A stretch of DNA of 64,000 bases from Amanita rubescens (lineage: Eukaryota; Basidiomycota; Agaricomycetes; Agaricales; Amanitaceae): positions 1 through 64,000 of the forward strand of contig WION01000258.1 in NCBI GenBank assembly GCA_015039365.1. Direction: 5' to 3'. Both the position numbers and the translations under genes were made by a program. The notes under the pieces are model-generated. The model saw only the letters and a list, made by a program, of their open reading frames with translations, was not told the origin of the DNA and made no database searches. Below, one piece after another: positions 24,402 to 36,633 of the stretch (its first letter is position 1; each line of letters begins with the position of its first letter).

Positions 24402-26724
24402 ATGAGTGCTTCGAATGAAGGTGCCAATGCGTGGGGAAGAGGTGAGTTTGGCGCACACAACCAGGGCCTACGCCTCTGACGCGACTCGTTCAGTTTTGAT
24501 TGCTGGCGGTACCGACTGGTAATTCACCACCATTCTACACCTTTTGTTACCTCTCACAACGCTCTTTAGGCCTAAACTCGGACGAAAAGAACGAGGAGGA
24601 AAGTCTGCCGAGCAAGAGACTCAACAGTGTCCAGACCTCCTCGAACCCCATCTCCTCCGCTCTCTCCTCAACGTCAAAACCACCTCTATCCACACTTCGG
24701 GTAGCGGTTGCCATTTTGTCTGTATTGACATTGACGGCCAGGCGTGGATATTTGGGAGGAACGGCGCTTCATGCTTAGGTCTTCCTGGTACCAACCCAAA
24801 TTCGGGTTCGGGTGTCGACGCGATTTCTGAGAATGCTCCTAGGAGGATTAAAGCCACAAAAGACTTGGGAGCCGTTGAGGGCACGAGAATCGTGCACGCT
24901 GCGTGTGGGAGGAACCATACAGTTGTTGGTGGGGAGTTGCGGAAGTGTTTGGAGTGCAGGTGCCAATACGCACGGCCAGGTGCGTCTCGCTTCCTTCCAA
25001 CTCCTAGGTCCGAAACTGACGGGTTTACTTAGTGTGGTCACTCGGTATGTCCGGAAATATCGTCGTTCAAACTCATAACCGGCATATCACACCACGGGAA
25101 TAAAGAAAAAGTCGTGATGGCCTCTGCTGGTGTCACCTTTTCGGTTGTATTAACAGAAAGCGGAAAAGGTGTGTGTTTTCGTTGTTTCGATAGGAGTTAC
25201 GCATTCTCAACATAGTTATCAGTTTTCACGTTTGGGAGTGCAGAAAAAGGTCAATTGGGTAATGGAACGACGGGAGAGAGGATAACCACGGGGAATAAAA
25301 CAGCGTTTGATATCGAACCCTCTCCTAGTACGTTTCCTTTTTTTTTCCTTTATGCACATATAAATGTGAACTTTTTTTTTTTTGCGCAGTTTACGTGAAA
25401 GAACTGGATGGAAAACATATCGTTCAGGATAGCATCAGGTCCCTCAACATAGCTTGGCAGTGGACGACACAGGGTACGCGTCCTTTTTCTTCATTCGTGA
25501 ATTCCCTAGGGCCTGATGATGTTTGCAAAGTGTGGTGTACGTGTGGGGCTACAATGGATACTGCCGACTTGGATTGGGAAATCAAGTCGACGCGTTGAAA
25601 CCCAAGGTGGTACCCCAGGTATGCTCTTTACCACCCTTGGGTCTTACTCAGTGTAATTGACTATGTGAAAAAAAGTTTGCAGGTCCGAACGACATACAGA
25701 TGGGCGCGCAGGTTGTCGCAGGACCGACAAACAGTGTGGTTATCGACAAACAAGGGATGTATTGGATGGCAGGCAAGGTATATATATCTCTCAGCATATC
25801 AGTAACAATCGAACTTATGAACACGCGCAGTGGAAAAACAGTGGAGAAGGCTCGGGAGGGTCACCATACTCATCGTTCCGGTACATGCAAGAGATCATGT
25901 ACGTCATTTTCAGTACTTTTATTTAACAAGTGTTTAACGCGTCTGTCGCGTAGGGGATGCAAAATGAGCCTGGCGCGGTGTGGAGGAGTGACACATTGGG
26001 CAGTAACGCCTGATGATGACGGGACTCCCATGACCGTTTGTTGGGGACAAAACGCGTCGAATGGTGAGTTGTCAAAAGTCCAAAGTCTCTCTCTCACTAA
26101 CCTTAAACAACAGGCGAACTCGGTCTCGGTCCCGACGAACCCAAAAGCGCTACGAAACCAACTAGGAACGCGACTCTCAACGGATTAGACGTCCTAGATA
26201 TCGCCGCTGGTCAAAACACGACGATTTTCCTCGTGAAAGCCTAGCGAAAACTTTTCGGATATGCCGCGGCATCCGGTTGAAGTTGACCCTCCCGAGGCGT
26301 GTATGGGTTGCGGGAGGGACTATGGTGATCCGCTCGAGTGCGACAAGTGTGATGGGCCTTGGCATTTGGAGTGTTTGAATCCCCCGTTGAGCGCGGTGCC
26401 TGAGGGAGAGTGGTTTTGTCCTGAATGTGATGAGCCTGGTGCGCCTGTTGGGTCGTTTGCGAGGCCTAAGAAGGGAAGGGGGAGAGGAAGGAAGTGGAGC
26501 TGGGGTTGCAGCTGCGGCTGCAGGTGGTGGTGGTGGTGGTGTGAAGCGAGGGAGGGAACACGAAGAAGATGAGGATGATGATGGGGATGGGGAGTACGAT
26601 GATGATGACGAATTTGAAGGATTCAATGTCCAGAATGGCAAGGGTAATCGTGAGTGTGTTTATGCTGTTGTTGTTGTTGTTGACTGACTCGCGATTTTTA
26701 GCGCCGAAGAAGAAGAGGCAGTGA
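24402..26724 (+). CDS. RCC1-repeat protein with C-terminal PHD finger
   Basis: Starts at 24,402 (MSASNEGANAWGR) with introns at about 24,442, 24,520, 25,030, 25,170, 25,330, 25,640 and 25,780. Blades of an RCC1 propeller are visible (GCHFVCIDIDGQAWIFGRN, AACGRNHTVV, VFTFGSAEKGQLGNGT, DIAAGQNTTIFLVK). The next segment, PRHPVEVDPPEACMGCG onward, is a C4HC3 PHD finger (CMGC, CDKC, H, C, WFCPEC) at 26,290-26,430, followed by an acidic tail and a terminal KKKRQ at 26,724. In Agaricomycetes these two domains are, as far as I recall, one protein. Here the frame runs into TAG just after FLVKA because of an apparent extra A at 26,236-26,238, and a second shift sits in the purine run near 26,470-26,500. 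RCC1-type proteins act in chromatin binding or Ran GTPase exchange, and PHD fingers read histone tails. Confidence 0.7.
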
Positions 26725-27329
26725 TCTGGTTTTGCTTGATTACATGCACACCCTACTCTATCATATATCATGTCAAATACTCTGGTCCAGGGAATTGTGT
26801 TTTTTTTGTTTTTTGTATTAGTTTAGAATACTAAAATATACTGTTTTTGTAATGAATGACGACGTTTATGACGCGCTCGCTTAGCGCTTAGCCCCATGAG
26901 AAGGAGTTTTACTCCCACTCGTACACAGCATGTTGGAGCGGCTATATCCGTTATGCTGCGTCGCTTTTCTTTCTTTATGATGTTGACTGCGGCGGTTCAG
27001 CCTGAGACAGCAGGCTAGCGGGAAACACGCGAACCGATGGGACCCGCGTTCAAATTTATATTAAGTTGCTGAACAATGAGCCTAACGGGGATATCAGTTT
27101 AGCCGGCCGTTGCTGACCGTGCCTTGACCCACTTAGTAGTATTAATCCTCGGCTGAGCGTGCCCATACGCGAGCTGAAGCTTGAAGTCGTGGTTTTGTGG
27201 CGTGTATCAGGGTAAATTTGTCTCTTATACCTGGATCGAACTGACACACCTTATTTACAAACTCAAGACACGACTCGAGACACGAACGCCGAGACAAGAA
27301 TATCGAAAAGAGCCCCTGCTTATCGCAAC
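26725..27329. other. Intergenic, no gene seen
   Basis: AT-rich 3' flank of the RCC1-PHD gene followed by the promoter of the M28 peptidase gene. No supported frame and no RNA gene recognised. Confidence 0.4.
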
Positions 27330-30300
27330 ATGTCTTCCGGGAGCGTCAACGGCTCTCTTAAGCATTCCAATGGTAAACTTGAAGGCTATTCAAGTTCAAC
27401 TCACTATCGACGTTGGGGGCCGCTCAAGTCGTTATTGGCACTTTCACCAGTTCTTATTGGGGCACCGTTGCTTGCAATCTGGCATCATAAAAGTGAGTAG
27501 CCGTCCTAGTTCCGTTGTCAACGCTCATCACGCGTCTCTTTTAGGGTTGCCAACACCTTTGACCGAACCGTCAGTGTCTTTCATACGCTTATTTATTCAC
27601 ACCTAACTTGCACAACAGTACCGACCCGCTCACCCACCTTCCGCAAATCTCCGAAACACGCATTCTGGACGTTGCGAGATACCTCTCCGAAGATATTGGT
27701 TATAGAACCGTAGGAACATACGAGCATGCATTGGCGGATAAGTGGTTCTACGACCAAGTTCTCGTTTTCCAGAAAGAGTGTGAAAAAATGATAGAGGCTG
27801 TTTCTGACTCGGGAAAGGGTGGGATGGGTCCAGGAGGGAGAAAGCTCCAATGTGAGGTTTGGAGGCAGCAAGGGAGTGGAAGTCATAGGTGAGCATCCAA
27901 AACAGTGTCATTATTGATTCTGACTGGCATGCTTAGATTCGATATGATGGGAAAGCGACTGTACAAGACATATGTCAACCTGACAAACATCATTGTTCGA
28001 ATATCAAACGGTACACCTCAGGGAAAGGAACACGCTTTACTCCTCAATTCGCATTTGGATAGCACCCTGCCTAGTCCTGGTGCTGCAGACGATGCTTTGT
28101 GTGTTGGGACGATGATGGATGTTATGCGCGTGCTAGTACAGACACCAGGGTGGTCGCCGGAGCATTCTGTTATATTCCGCAAGTGAAACCAGTTTCTACT
28201 ACTTGTGAAAGACTGACGACGATCGATAGTATTCAATAATGCGGAAGAAAGCTTGCAAGACGGATCTCACCTGTTCTCAACACAGCATCCGATCGCCTCA
28301 ACGTACGTCCGTCCGTTCTTCACAACTCATACTACCCCTCACTGCAATACACAGCGTTCGCGCAGTTATAAACCTCGAAGCAGCCGGCTCGACCGGTCGC
28401 GAACTGCTCTTTCAAGCATCGTCAGAACAGATGATCCAAGCCTACTCCCACGTCCCAAGACCCTTTGGAACCATCCTAGCTAATGATATCTTCAGCTCTG
28501 GTTTCATCCTCTCAGAGTACGTTCACTTCCACTCAACCAACGGACCCATCCGCAACGCTCATCGTGTTTAGTACCGATTTTCGACAGTTTGAACAATACC
28601 TGAACGTGACCGGCTTGGATGTGAGTTTCACTTTGTATTTCCCGTCAGACGTGCCTCGTCTGACTTATGTATAGATGGCCGTTGTTGGGAACAGCTATTT
28701 ATACCACATGCGTAAAGTTCGTATTTGTTCATTCTTTACACATACATGCGTCTTACGATGATACGTAGGATCTAGTAGAGAACATCCAACCAGGAGTCGC
28801 GCAGGTCAGTAATCCATCCCACTCCCTCGCTTTAGTTCAGCACGTTTACCTCTTTACGTAGCACATGGCCGAAAACGTACTCGCGCTCGTCAAATACCTC
28901 TCTTCCAACCGCTCCCCCTTGCCCACTCTAACCGAAGGCTACACCCGCCCTTCCACCGTATACTTTTCTCATATCGGAGTCTTCATCATTTACTCTTTCG
29001 CCACAGCTAAAATCATGTACTCTTGTCTATTCCTTGCAGTTTTGTTATTCGTCCAGTTCAATAACAAACTCAGCGGATTGAGCATATGGACCGCGCAAGC
29101 GAAAGGCGTGGGTGCCGTGTTGACCGCATACGTCGGGGGGTTGATAACTCCGAACGTGGTTGCGCTCGTGATGACGAAAGTACTGGGAAAGGGTATGAGT
29201 TGGTTCGCGAATGAGCATTCTGCGGTGTTGTTGTATGGTGTTCCAACGCTATTAGGTCCGTTGAATTCTCTTTACTCCTTCATATACGTGTTGACGACGC
29301 GTCTTCTACTACGACTAGGCATCCTCTCGTCTCAATACTTCTTCTTCAACCCCATCTCTGAACAGACCATGTTCACCGCGTTGCTTCTCGTCCAATCAGC
29401 TACTGCGTTTGGTCTCCAATTGTCCGGCATAGGATCCGCAGCGTTGTTTTTTTTAATGGCGCTTCCGTTGTTTGTAGCGATGGTGATAAACCCAGTGTTT
29501 TCAGCGAGAAAAAGTGAAATTTCGTTGGTAACGTACGCGATCGGGGCTGCACCTGCGCTTTTGACTGGGCCATTGTTGATGCTCGCCGTTGTGGAGTTTT
29601 TCGTACCTTTGGTGTGCATTCTCTCGATACTTTTTGCTGTGACTTGTGAACTAACTGCGTCGGTAGACTGGACGGAATTGGGGCTGATGCTCCCGCGGAT
29701 ACCGTCATTGCGACCATCGTTTCGGCACCCGGCTTGCTGATTTTCTCGTTCTTTTTACCCTTTGCACATCGGTTTGGGAAAAAACCGTTGAGACAGGCAA
29801 TCGTCGTTCTGTCTATACTAACCGTCTTGCTCATGGCCGTGTTCGCGATGAGAGAAGCCGTTCGATGCGATGCACCAAAAGAGGTTGTTTGTCATTCACT
29901 CACAAAATGTGTGTTTAGTCTCTTTTGTTTCCATCTATTGTGCTGATTGAGTCTTTTTTTTCTTTCAGATCACATCAAATGAGAGACATTTACATCTATC
30001 AGCTGCGGATGGAGCTCCCGGTTTTGAAAAGCTCGTCGACGATATTGCGTTTGAATTTGTCAAGGCGGAAGAGAAACCCGTTCCAATTCAGATGAATGAA
30101 CACAATCCAGACTGGGATATATTATATCCATTCTCTTCAGTACGTGACTTGATATACGAGTTTAATAGGAGATTGACTCCCCGTAATACTAGTTCTTGAC
30201 GCCGTTCAAATTTGCATTCCGGTTGAACCTGATCATGTCTCTCCTTGGAGTGACAAGTTTACCGTGATAGCCGAAAATGACGTCGTAGACGTAGAGAGTG

Positions 30301-30751
30301 GGACAAGAAGTTTGACGGTCAAAGTGTATCATCCTGGCTTGATCTGGACGGGTGACTACATTTCCTTTCTAAACCTTTCGATAACTATTTATAATTTACG
30401 TTTTTGCAGTTATTGTCTTTGATGCACACGTGCTCAAATGGACATTGGACGGCAATCCCGCCAGACGAGCATGTGCGACATCATATCAGAGAAGCTTCGT
30501 TTTATAATACGGATGAATGGTCGATTGACCTTGTCCTTAAATTCAACGCTTCGTCGCCGCAGCTCCGGGTTGACTTCGTTGGCATAGAGGAAAAGGGTAT
30601 GTGGCCTGGCAAGAAGGATGCGGTGCCTGTGGAGGAGAGGGGTGAGGCATTGAGGATCTTTGAAGCGTTTGATCTTTGGTTGGAAGAGAGGACAAAAGGG
30701 TCGGTTGACGCGCTCTTGATGGGGACGGTAGTTGGTGTCGTGAGTATTTAA
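27330..30751 (+). CDS. M28-family membrane metallopeptidase (ERMP1/Fxna or vacuolar Pff1 type)
   Basis: The start is at 27,330 (MSSGSVNGSLKHS) with one N-terminal membrane helix (LLALSPVLIGAPLLAIW). The luminal M28 domain shows NSHLDSTLPSPGAADDA (zinc ligand His, first Asp and bridging Asp), then after an intron FNNAEESLQDGSHLF (catalytic and zinc-ligand Glu), AVINLEAAGSTGRE, and FRQFEQYLNVTGLD with MAVVGNSYLYH. From about 28,970 to 29,870 the protein is a run of membrane helices typical of ER/vacuolar M28 peptidases. A C-terminal luminal domain ends at 30,751. The family is a zinc aminopeptidase of the endomembrane system with unclear substrates. About eleven introns of 50-60 bases are seen. 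The join near 29,630 (FVPL to GRIGADAP) is the least certain. Confidence 0.85.
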
Positions 30752-30877
30752 GTGAGGGCGGATATGTAAATATGTATCGAGGGTTTACTCCATTCAAATT
30801 GAAGGTGTGGATGGTAGGTAAATCAATAATTGTGCGTAGCTATTTGTAAATGATGTCATAGACCACATTTCCGCCTG

Positions 30878-32887
30878 CTAATCTTTTTGTGCCCCTTTGG
30901 AACTCTCACCGATAGTCTTCTGGGGCTGATTTCCCGGTTTATTTGTGATTGAGAAATCAGACTCTCCTCTTTGACGCCTTTCATGATAGTTCGTTACTGC
31001 GAAACATCAGTAACAAGGATCATGTGCACTTTAAAAACGTACGCATGCTGTTTAATATTTGGTCGGTCCCTTGCATTTTCGCACTTCGTCCATCACCTTT
31101 ACATCTATAGAGCGACTGCTTTGGGACCTCCACCGCCCACGATGTGTTGATCCACCATTGTTTGGGAATAATCTTCCTCCCATCTAAGAAGTGATGCTAA
31201 GATCTCTCCAAGTCCTGTTTTACTCGCAGGAAATAGACTCACTAACGACGATCTCTTCCTCAGAGAAGTATTCTGCAGCCTTTTTCCCATAAATTTTCCA
31301 CGGTGGGGGCCTAGGTAACAGTTCTGCGACCAAGTAACGCTCTTCCTCTTTGCCGACAGGGACGACGAAATGTTCTATTTTTTTGGAACCCTTTTGGGAA
31401 AAAAATATTCGGACTGTTACACTGCGATATGCAGATGGCTAAACTCACCACCCCCATCGCGTATACGCAACCCAATGCAACAAGGAAATCAGCTGCTCCT
31501 TTCCCTAGAGACGTGAATCCAGCGGGGTCGTATTGATTCAGATCGTCCTTGTTGAAGTCCAATTTGAGCGATCCCGATTTAACCCTTTTATCATAATTCA
31601 TCTCTGTGAAATGTCGGTAAAATGATCATGTGAGCTGAAAGCACTCACGCATGTTCTGGCGTATTTTGTCCATTTGATCCTTTTTCAAATGCGCGTCTCT
31701 CCTATCTCCCCTATGTCGTCCGTAACAGAACGATACGCTCAATGCTACCTGTGCCCAACCTATGTTCATCCAATTATTATTGAACCGCGCTTTCGAGTTA
31801 GCTAAGAATTTGCTGCTAGAATCTTTCTTTATCTCATAAAAAATATCCTACTCACGAGTGGTCAATGATGAGCTTTCAAAGTAAGCTCCAGCTGTAGCCT
31901 TATATTCATCGCTCAAAGGCAGATGTCCTGAGAGTTGTGAGACAAAGATAAGATCGCGACCAGGGTTTTTCGGGTCGTTCACCCTGCCAACTGGGATGAC
32001 TGGATGATCGACTTCGGATCCTGACGCGTCTGGGGAACCCTGTTCGGAATAGATGTCAACACTTCACAATTGCATTGTCTGTAAACAAAGGCTGACCAGA
32101 AGCTTCGGCTTCATCCAATATACGACACCAAATTCAAAATACGGTTCAAAGGTCTGACCCAGACCATCTTCGGCCAACTTCAGTTGAAGTCTTCCCGAAC
32201 TGAACCTTTCTTTAAAATTCTGTACTGCGAGATGTTAGTTAAATAAAATGGTCATGGGCACTATACACACGCATGCTGTTATGTAGCTTAGTAATTTTTT
32301 CTGGAAACCGTATTCTTGCTCCTTTTCCTCCTCCTTTTGGTTGACCCCCCTTGAGGACTTCTCCTTTTGCAATCCGCGCCCACCCTTTGTTGATTGATTG
32401 ATCTTGGAGATGCACCTTAGTAACATCTAAGAACCTGCTGTTACGATCTTTCCTTATCTCGAGAAAAATAGACTCACGAAACGTGGCCTCGTCGGATTTG
32501 CCGAAGTAAGATGTAGCAGGTTCTGTATATTTATCCTCCAGAGGAAGATCATGCCACAGGTCTGCGACGAAGTAAAGGCCATGATCGATGTTATTAGTGT
32601 ATTCCAGCGGTACTTGGCCGACAGGGATGACTGGACGAAAGACTCTGTCGCAGCGTGGACATTTGGCACCCTGTTCGGACCGATGTCAAGCTTCCCAACT
32701 GCCCAAACTATGATGCAGCGCTCACAAAGTGTGTGAGTGTCATCCAGTATATAACGCCCGGTGTTATCTCGGATACGGTTTTAGGAGGTTGAGAAGAGGC
32801 GGAGGCCCCGCGCTGGCGTTGTTTTTGGTTTGTTGCAGCAGAACTGCTGAAAAGTATGAACGAAAGCAGCAGGTGCAAAAACAACAT
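30878..32887 (-). CDS. Secreted multi-module protein, unassigned family (paralogue C)
   Basis: Starts at 32,887 with a signal peptide (MLFLHLLLSFILFSSSAA) and a short basic linker, then SEITPGVIYWMTLTHFVS. It has the same order of three-exon modules as paralogue B at 15,498-17,620. Module 1 reads RPVIPVGQVPLEYTNNIDHG. Module 2 carries DHPVIPVGRV-type and FNKDDLNQYDPAGF segments. Module 3 reads HFVVPVGKEEERYLVAELL. The tail is FSITNKPGNQPQKTIGESSKG and the stop lies at 30,878-30,880. Nucleotide similarity to B extends through the introns, so C and B are a recent dispersed duplication on the same strand, about 13 kb apart. Function unknown; secretion is inferred from the signal peptide only. 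Confidence 0.6.
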
Positions 32888-33943
32888 TGGTTCTGATGAT
32901 TTTCAAAGAGATATCTGGTCAATAAGGAACAATACTGCGTTGGACAACTCACAGTCGCGCAGCGGGTAGATTTGCGGAGGAAAAGAATGGATCGGAACCC
33001 AAGGATTCGGAAGGTAAGCCTGATATCGTAGTGATACGAGTGAAACCGGGGCTGTCCAGCCCGAGAAGCCCTTGTGTCGTCAAGCATCCTGTTGCGATTT
33101 TGGCAAGTGGCATAGTGAAATCAATAATATCTGGCGGTTGCACAGGGTTGCACCCCTTGGCCGCGGCGGCACGCGTTTTGTGATTGGGATATGAGGGGAT
33201 CCTACGACAATCACAGGCATAGAATAAATCACCATTTTACGTTGCATGGAGTGTTTAAGGCAAAAAGCCTACAGTGAACAGAATTGATGCGACCTGATGT
33301 GACTCGACCGTGACTCCAAACGTCCGCCTGTTCAGAGTCCGGACTCCGAAGAAGGAACCCGACCCATGTCTTTCAGGTTCTTGTCTGAAAGTACGTAAGA
33401 CAATCAGAAATGCTTGCCGGGAATTCAGTTGAGTTGTGGGCTCAACCAGTCAACCCAGCTCAACCACGACTCGTACATCAGATGTTACATATTTGTGTAC
33501 CCTCTAAGCTCTTCAACAATTCACCATTGAACAGAACTAGTCGGTATTCCATCCACTAGTTTTAATCACAGCTTGCGCAGACTCGAAGCGTAGCTTTGTC
33601 GAAAAGAGAGTATTATTTAAATCTGAAAAGTGAGTGGTCTGATCACTAGTCCAAGATGCGATCTTTTTTGGTTCGCTAAAGAAGACCAAGCAGAAGTTTA
33701 TGATTGTTGCTATAGTAGCGCAACGGTCTCGGCTGTGCAATGAAAGTGGCGGCGTGTTTCCGAGGTTGCAAGTGCAAAGGGATCCAGTATAAATACGCGC
33801 CCCAATCCCTTAATCCCTTCACTTTTATCCATCAGGAACACCGATTTCTTGTTTCGAAAATCATATTTAGAAAACCTGTTGAAAAAATCGGTGAGTTGTC
33901 AAGTAGAATACATACGCCCCGATTAATCATTTTAAGGCTATTA
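32888..33943. other. Divergent intergenic region
   Basis: Between the minus-strand secreted gene C and the plus-strand small secreted gene. The first 250 bases resemble the 5' flank of paralogue B. No gene is seen. Confidence 0.4.
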
Positions 33944-34629
33944 ATGATTTTATTTGGATACACACTCCTCTTCTTCGCCCTTCTTGGCACTTCCATAGCC
34001 ACTCGTCCACCCTTCAAACCGGAGCCCGCTTCTCGAGGCTGGGTTTACTACTCACCAATACCAGAATTGAAGGGGAAAACTTACGCCGTTCTACTTCTTA
34101 AAGTTCCAACGGGCGAGGGAGATATAATCGGTGTAGAGATTGCAGAAGGGATGGACTGGCTAAAGGCCGAAGGGAAGCAAAAGGAACTTGCCTCAGGTCA
34201 TTTCGACGGAGGCACGAAACTTTCTCGTACGTCTAACAGTCTGCTGCAAAAAAGTGAAGCGCAGGCTAAAAAACGGAACAGTCAACGGGGTTCGGGTCCG
34301 AGCCAGTGCCACTTGGTGAAAATGTATATATCAACGTTTCAGTGCCTCGGAAATTGAATCCCAAATGGGTAAGGTTAGCTGAGAAAAGGCTCACGGCGAA
34401 AGTGTCGGATAAGTACCTTCAGGTGCTCGAACAAAAACTGAGTGAGTGTATTTTAAATGATCGAGCATATCCTAAAAACGTGGTCAATGAAGAGGATAAT
34501 TCTGGCTACGTTCCGCATGTGCCGCCAAAGGAGCCACCTACTGGCCCCCGTAAATGGCGCGAGGAGCAGGAAAGACTTAGGGGCCAGGGATCCGGAATGA
34601 AGCGACGGAGCCAGTACAAGTACTGGTAG
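33944..34629 (+). CDS. Small secreted protein, possible single-module relative of the A/B/C family
   Basis: Starts at 33,944 with a signal peptide (MILFGYTLLFFALLGTSIA). The first exon has GWVYYSPIPELKGKTYAVLLLKVP and ends KLS. A GT-AG intron (about 34,228-34,306, phase 1) joins to LPLGENVYINVSVPRKLNPKWVRLAEKRL, and the protein ends in a charged tail KRRSQYKYW. The order of a VYY/VIYW box followed by a hydrophobic LLLKVP/IPVGKVP box, and then an NPKW/NKGWA segment, resembles one module of the neighbouring secreted paralogues, but the similarity is weak and judged by eye. No known family recognised. Confidence 0.5.
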
Positions 34630-34785
34630 TTATAGGGTTGTAGCCCACTATATGGGGGTCCAAATTACCTATCTTGCTGGGCCATTTTGGTATTACAATT
34701 CCCTGTTAGCCTCTGAAGGGTTATATAATTGAATCGTCGTGTCACTGCTTTGTTGTGACAAACCCTAACCTAACTGCGCCTCTCG

Positions 34786-35713
34786 ATGGTGTCCGTCGCT
34801 CGAGTGCTCGACGCGCTCAAGCCTCATCGCGCTGAAGCATTACAGCGCATCCGTACAAACTCATTCTGCCTTGTCATTCTCGTTGTTCTCTCTTACCTTC
34901 TTCCTTTACCGACGGTTCCCAGTGCTTTCAACCATGCCCTATTCTTGGGAACACGTTCGGTTGGGTTTGAAAGAACAGTAATATCCACGGTGCCCGTACC
35001 ACTCTTACGATGGTCATTCGACGCCGCATTTACCTGGGTGTGCACAATAGGTAAGCCTATAAAATGCAGGTGAAAACTTGGACGAGTAATATTAATAAAA
35101 TATTTGCCTCACGTAGAAGCCTGCCACTGTCACGATATTCCTATTCAACATCATCCAAGGAGTCTACGCGCTCAAATACCCTCCCTCTCCATCCCCGACA
35201 GGTTCACCCACCAAATCAAAAACGCTCCAATCAAAAACTGCACCGACCACTTCACCGAACCGCCACCCCTTCCGACCAATCTCAGGCTCCTCCCCCAAAA
35301 GCACGACGCCCCAAAAACCATTCACATTTTCGCATACTCAATCTCAATCCACGTCCACTCCACCTGGATCCCTATTCTCTTCGTCGCTAGGATTGGGGAA
35401 CACCAGGGTGTATCCAAGCACGCCTGCAGACTCCCCTTCTAGAGGATCTGTGCAGTATACTCTGCCTCCGTTGGGACTCAGCGGTATGGGAGACTCACCG
35501 AGCTCAAAGTTGAACAGATCTTTGTTATCGTCTGGCGTTTCGACGAGCACTTCATCGTCAGCCTCGCAGTTTCCTGCGAGTCCGACACCGGTTATTGCGG
35601 CGTGGAGAGGGAGATATATGGTTGGGGAGATTGGGAGAGCGTTAGATGGTTCGTTTTTGGGACAAATTTCTGGAGGGCAGGATGAGGTTGAGGATCGGGA
35701 GGGAGATGAATAA
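34786..35713 (+). CDS. Probable Pom34-like pore-membrane nucleoporin
   Basis: Starts at 34,786 (MVSVARVLDALKPHR). Two hydrophobic segments (FCLVILVVLSYLLPL and a second one ending in the FLFNIIQGVYALKYP helix after the intron at about 35,050-35,135) frame the membrane domain. A Ser/Pro/Thr-rich tail follows with TPQKPFTFS, YPSTPADSPSRGS and a terminal AWRGRYMVGEIGRALDGSFL. The helix ending in QGVYALKYP followed by a disordered TP-rich segment fits the fungal NPCC/Pom34 family, which anchors the pore complex through Ndc1 and Pom152. The identification rests on pattern only, and another two-pass protein is possible. Confidence 0.45.
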
Positions 35714-36327
35714 TATATCATGCATGTTCTTAATGACTCTATGATCTTGGTATGTCGAGCAACTTTCGATAGTATTTATTCAACGTCTATCTACTTCACT
35801 CGGCTCAGCTTAGTTTTTATTTAAAAGTTATGGGATGTTACACTGAGGACACGTGGACTGCTCAATCGCGATCGCACGTCCAAAATTGCGTTGCCTTGTT
35901 CGGCTACCCTATTCAGCTATCGGCGGCCGCAATGCATGCATTGATGCACGGTGGTTAAGCTTGCGTAGATCAAGATACAAGTAATATCCGAGTCGAGGAG
36001 CACGGAAACGTCAACTTTTGCCCTAAAGGTGGACTGGCTTCGAACAACACCGGCATCCTGAGCGTTTCCGAAGTTTTCGACTTTTCCGTTGTGGGAAAAG
36101 GTGTGAGATATGTGTTATTCTCATAGAAGGTTTCTTTACCACTGTCGATTATATATTATTCCAGCCAATCATATCGCGCCACATTCATAAAATCGATGAC
36201 AATGCGCGTAGCGATAGCTCCACCGCCAATCTATTCTACAATATATCCATAAAAAGCGACTTGACGATCTAAAGGCACGTTCTGATCAACACTACTTACA
36301 ACGGGTTAGATAGCAGAGCACCCACCG
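35714..36327. other. Intergenic, no gene seen
   Basis: AT-rich spacer between two convergent genes. No supported frame. Confidence 0.4.
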
Positions 36328-36540
36328 CTACTTATCAATCTTCAATTTTCTCTCCTCCTTCAATGCATCTTTTAATTTTTTCACCTGAACTGTTACTGCC
36401 CCATTCCCAGCCTGACTTGTCAGACTTCTCGCTTCAAAGTCGTCCAAGAATGCATTTAAGGCCTTTATTGTCTGTTTCGTGGACAATGGCGTACTTGAGA
36501 TTTGGCGAATGCGAATGGGAGGGTCGAGAGGTGGGTCCAT
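36328..36540 (-). CDS. Small conserved-looking protein, 70 residues
   Basis: ATG at 36,540 gives MDPPLDPPIRIRQISS... with TIKALNAFLDDFEARS and VKKLKDALKEERKLK, predicted to be mostly helical and coiled-coil-like, ending at TAG 36,328. It is divergent from the squalene synthase gene, with about 90 bases between the starts, so the two probably share a promoter region. I do not recognise the family. The composition is unlike the random frames around it. Confidence 0.45.
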   Translation of the reverse strand: MDPPLDPPIRIRQISSTPLSTKQTIKALNAFLDDFEARSLTSQAGNGAVTVQVKKLKDALKEERKLKIDK

Positions 36541-36633
36541 GTGGATCACGTGAGATCAAGGGACGAATCGTACGATGGCGGAAAAATAAACTCTGGCGTG
36601 TTCCCCACCTTATCTTACTACTATTACACGACA

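Noticed and set aside
26177..26771. Minus-strand Pro/Ser/Thr-rich frames opposite the PHD region
   Set aside because: They are shadows of the plus-strand Gly- and Asp-rich tail; plus-strand domain motifs are clear.
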